Shown here: piece after piece, positions 61,612 through 64,000 of the stretch
How positions within the stretch are numbered: the stretch's first letter is position 1
Layout: each line of letters starts with the position of its first letter
Assembly: GCF_041919455.1 (NCBI RefSeq)
Contig: NZ_JAYRTQ010000017.1
Span: 1-64,000 of the forward strand
Direction: 5' to 3'
DNA length: 64,000 bases
Source: Thermomonas sp041919455
GTDB lineage: Bacteria > Pseudomonadota > Gammaproteobacteria > Xanthomonadales > Xanthomonadaceae
The notes under the pieces: generated by a model
The model's database searches: none
What the model saw: only the letters and a program-made list of their open reading frames with translations
What the model was told of the DNA's origin: nothing
Program-made: the position numbers and the translations under genes

Positions 61612-62094
61612 TCAATCTTCGTCGCGCTTCTTCACCACGCTGATGCTGCCGTTGGTTTCCAGCAGCGCCAGTTCGACGTCGGACGCATCCTCGACGCCGT
61701 TCATCCGCAATGCTTCGTCGAAATCGCTCCGGCTCACCAATTCGCGCCGCAGCACCCGTTCGAACACGCGGCCATCGCGCGCCAGCACCACAGGCTCGCC
61801 TTCCACGAATTTCTCCACCTTGCGATAGCGCGAGGTCACGAAGGCCACGCCGTAGTTCAGCGCGATCAGCGTGGTCGCCATGATCGTCGCGCCGGTCAGC
61901 GAGTTGTCGCCGCCGTTGATGCCGTTCTGAACCGCGTTGCCGATCAGGATCAGCAGCACCAGGTCGAACGGGGTGAACTGCCCCACGGCGCGCTTGCCGG
62001 ACACGCGCACCAGCACCATCACCAGTGCGTAGATCGCGCAGGCGCGCAGCACGAAATGCCACCATGGCGCGGACAACTGGAACAGGTCTTGCAT
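61612..62094 (-). CDS. DUF421 (YetF-like) membrane protein
   Basis: 160 residues. Three membrane segments (FVLRACAIYALVMVLVRVSG, FDLVLLILIGNAVQNGI, ATIMATTLIALNYGVAFVTS) and a small cytoplasmic domain (VEKFVEGEPVVLARDGRVFERVLRRELVSRSDFDEALRMNGV). Family function unknown. Convergent with hemF. Confidence 0.88.
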   Translation of the reverse strand: MQDLFQLSAPWWHFVLRACAIYALVMVLVRVSGKRAVGQFTPFDLVLLILIGNAVQNGINGGDNSLTGATIMATTLIALNYGVAFVTSRYRKVEKFVEGEPVVLARDGRVFERVLRRELVSRSDFDEALRMNGVEDASDVELALLETNGSISVVKKRDED

Positions 62095-62218
62095 GGGAAT
62101 GCGCTCGCGGCTGCCGAATCGGCAAGAGCATCCCACAGGCGCATGATGTCGCGCTCATGCGGCGAACCTGGGGATGGCTCCTATACTCGACCGCACACGC
62201 CTCGCACGGAGTGACCGC

Positions 62219-63787
62219 ATGCCACGCAACCGCTTGATCGCCTTGGCGCTTGCCGGCTGGATCGCGCTCCCCGGCATTGGTGGTGCTGCAACGCCGGCGT
62301 CGAAAGCGCCATCAGTGCGCATCCAGACCGCGTCCGGGATGGTGGAAGGTGTCCGCGATGATGGCCTGGCCATGTTCAAGGGACTGCCCTATGCCGCGCC
62401 GCCGATCGGCGACCTGCGTTGGCGCGCGCCGCAACCCGCGAAGCCCTGGCAGGGCGTGCGCAAGGCAGATGCGTTCGGCAAGGCCTGCATGCAGGCACCG
62501 GGTGCGGCGCTCGCTGCCGGCGCGGGGGATATCGGGTCGATGAGCGAAGACTGCCTCACCCTCAATGTGTGGACACCGGGCACCGAGGGTGCGACGCGGC
62601 CGGTGATGGTCTGGATCCATGGCGGCGCGCTGGTGTTCGGCGCAGGCAGCCAACCCATCTATGCCGGCAAGCCGCTGGCCGAGCGCGGCGCGGTGGTGGT
62701 CAGCCTCAACTACCGGCTCGGGCCGCTGGGGTTCTTCGACCATCCCGCGCTGGCGGGCAGTTCAGGCAACAACGCGAATTTCGGCCTGCTCGACCAGGTC
62801 GCCGCGCTGCAATGGGTACGCGACAACATCGCCGCCTTCGGCGGCGATCCCCGCAACGTGACGATCTTCGGCGAGTCCGCCGGCGGCCAGAGCGTGCTCG
62901 CCCTGTTCGCTTCGCCGAAGGCACGCGGCCTGTTCCAGCGCGGCATCGTGCAGAGCGCCTACGGAATCCCGAGCAGCACCCGCGCGAAGGCCCGCAGCGT
63001 CTCGATCAAGGTGGCCTCGACGCTCGGCGTGGACGGCACCGCGGCCACTGCCGGGCAACTGCGCGCGATCCCGGCGCAACGCTTCGCGACGGCCTCCCAG
63101 GGCGAAGGCATGAGCCTGGCTCCCGGCTTCGTCACCGGCGACGCCGCCCTGCCCGAGACGATCCTCGCCAGCTTCCAGAAGCAGCGCCAGGCGAAACTGC
63201 CGTTGATCATCGGCAGCAACAGCGACGAGGCCACGGTGGCGGCGGCATTCGGGCTGGACACCGCCGACGTGGTGAAGCGCCTTGGCGCTGGCAGGATCCT
63301 GCTGAAGCCGCTCTATCCCGGCATGACGGACGATGCCGAACTCGGCCGACAGGCGGTGCGCGACCTGGTCTTCACCGCATTCGCGAAGCGCATTGCGTAC
63401 CTGCATGCGCAGCGTGCACCCACTTGGCGCTACTACTTCAGCCATGTGCAGACCGGGCTGAGACCGCGACCACCGGGCGTGGGCCACGGCAGTGAAATCG
63501 CTTTCGTGATGGGCACCGGCGATTCCTGTCGCTGCCTGGGCGTGCCGTTCTCCGACGCGGATCGCGCGGTCTCCCGCACCGTCGGCGACTACTGGTTCGC
63601 GTTCGCCCGCAACGGCACGCCCACCGCAGGCGGCGCACCCGCCTGGCCGAAGGACGCGACGCGACGCGCGCAGGTGATGGAGTTCACCGACACGCCCACC
63701 GTACAGACCAACTTCATGCAGGCACGCCTCAACGTGATGATCGGCGCTCTGAAGGGCATCGGCGGCTACCTCGGCAGGAAGGAATAG
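62219..63787 (+). CDS. Secreted carboxylesterase, type B
   Basis: 522 residues. A signal peptide (cleavage near GGAA) is followed by a carboxylesterase/lipase fold: VWIHGGALVFGAGSQ, the EDCLTLNVWTP segment, GESAGGQS with Ser220, and late acidic and GHGSEIAFVMG histidine parts. Hydrolyses esters; substrate unknown. ATG 62219 has GGAG seven bases upstream. Confidence 0.92.
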   Translation: MPRNRLIALALAGWIALPGIGGAATPASKAPSVRIQTASGMVEGVRDDGLAMFKGLPYAAPPIGDLRWRAPQPAKPWQGVRKADAFGKACMQAPGAALAAGAGDIGSMSEDCLTLNVWTPGTEGATRPVMVWIHGGALVFGAGSQPIYAGKPLAERGAVVVSLNYRLGPLGFFDHPALAGSSGNNANFGLLDQVAALQWVRDNIAAFGGDPRNVTIFGESAGGQSVLALFASPKARGLFQRGIVQSAYGIPSSTRAKARSVSIKVASTLGVDGTAATAGQLRAIPAQRFATASQGEGMSLAPGFVTGDAALPETILASFQKQRQAKLPLIIGSNSDEATVAAAFGLDTADVVKRLGAGRILLKPLYPGMTDDAELGRQAVRDLVFTAFAKRIAYLHAQRAPTWRYYFSHVQTGLRPRPPGVGHGSEIAFVMGTGDSCRCLGVPFSDADRAVSRTVGDYWFAFARNGTPTAGGAPAWPKDATRRAQVMEFTDTPTVQTNFMQARLNVMIGALKGIGGYLGRKE

Positions 63788-63844
63788 ACACAGATCGGTG
63801 CACTTCTTGGCGGCAACGTCCCGTTGCGAGATACCGCATGGAGA

Positions 63845-63965
63845 AGAGCCCCCTTGGTAAGGGGGCGCGGCGACAGCCGCGGGGATCGGGTGCACTAGCC
63901 GGGGCCCAAAGTTTGCAAAGCGAACTTTGGGTTTTTATGGCCGCCAGAAAGGCGGCCATAAAAAA
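63845..63965. repeat. Cluster of three hairpins after the carboxylesterase (dispersed-repeat-like)
   Basis: First GCCCCC...GGGGGC (63849-63866 region), then CCCAAAGTT/AACTTTGGG at 63905-63931, then TATGGCCGCC/GGCGGCCATA at 63936-63960 with flanking T5 and A5 that also pair. Three stems packed into 120 bases with no gene suggest a repeated intergenic element. Nothing is recognised from 63966 to the end of the window. Confidence 0.65.
63905..63936 (+). terminator. Probable terminator of the carboxylesterase gene
   Basis: Stem CCCAAAGTT/AACTTTGGG with a nine-base loop and T5 directly after (63932-63936), about 120 bases after the stop. Confidence 0.7.
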
Positions 63966-64000
63966 GGTTCATCACGGAAGTCCGGGGAGCGCCCACAAAA

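Overview
The window is a high-GC, gene-dense bacterial chromosome segment, most likely from the Xanthomonadaceae/Lysobacteraceae (Lysobacter, Luteimonas or Thermomonas-like). This rests on gene content: an oleABCD long-chain olefin locus, an Ax21-like outer-membrane protein, the order glnB/ubiK/comM, hemD-hemX-hemY, a FecI/FecR/TonB-receptor unit, and a peptide-modification cassette (NHLP-like precursor, SagB-like dehydrogenase, class III cyclase) that I associate with xanthomonads. No tRNA, rRNA, CRISPR array, transposase or phage gene was seen. No gene-free stretch exceeds 300 bases. Starts were chosen by eye from Shine-Dalgarno (SD) matches and family lengths, and no database search was possible.

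Region by region. 1-2769: 3' part of speE, then a periplasmic-TPR diguanylate cyclase. 2854-7986 (minus strand): an operon for a tiny secreted two-cysteine peptide, a TonB-C-like secreted protein and a three-part ABC efflux machine (permease, adaptor, ATPase). Its promoter has a run of 15 C as nearly the whole spacer between TTGACA and TATGTT, the layout of a phase-variable switch. 7994-12457: glnB, ubiK, comM and a lipoprotein S9 peptidase. 12479-17697: a RiPP-like system with a precursor, SagB-like dehydrogenase, TPR nucleotide cyclase and a cNMP-binding diguanylate cyclase. 17863-21929: glyoxylate bypass (aceA, aceB) with a divergent LysR regulator. 22076-28847: a secreted cyanophycinase/isoaspartyl-peptidase fusion divergent from a FecI-FecR-TonB-receptor unit.

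28902-34692: housekeeping genes (plsC, arfB, a pseudouridine synthase, a cation efflux protein, ubiB, ubiJ). 34938-46708: the ole locus (oleD, oleC, oleB and oleA all on the minus strand). A 6-kb accessory block splits oleA from oleB. It holds a transporter, an HTH-HATPase-STAS-like regulator, a probable single-chain nuclease-methyltransferase and a class II Fic protein. 46816-54174: a lipoprotein, an M16 peptidase, a short-chain dehydrogenase with a palindromic element inside its reading frame, trmL, an AraC regulator, a five-cysteine mini-protein, a double NTF2-fold protein and Ax21. 54300-57473: gpsA, secB, a rhodanese, a lipoprotein and a thioesterase. 57519-61586: heme genes hemD, hemX, hemY, hemF. 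61612-64000: a DUF421 membrane protein, a carboxylesterase and a repeat-rich end.

The three parts most worth a second look are the switchable peptide/exporter operon (2854-7986), the peptide-maturation cassette with its apparent cyclic-nucleotide relay (12479-17697), and the fused cyanophycin-degrading enzyme next to its own receptor and sigma switch (22076-28847).
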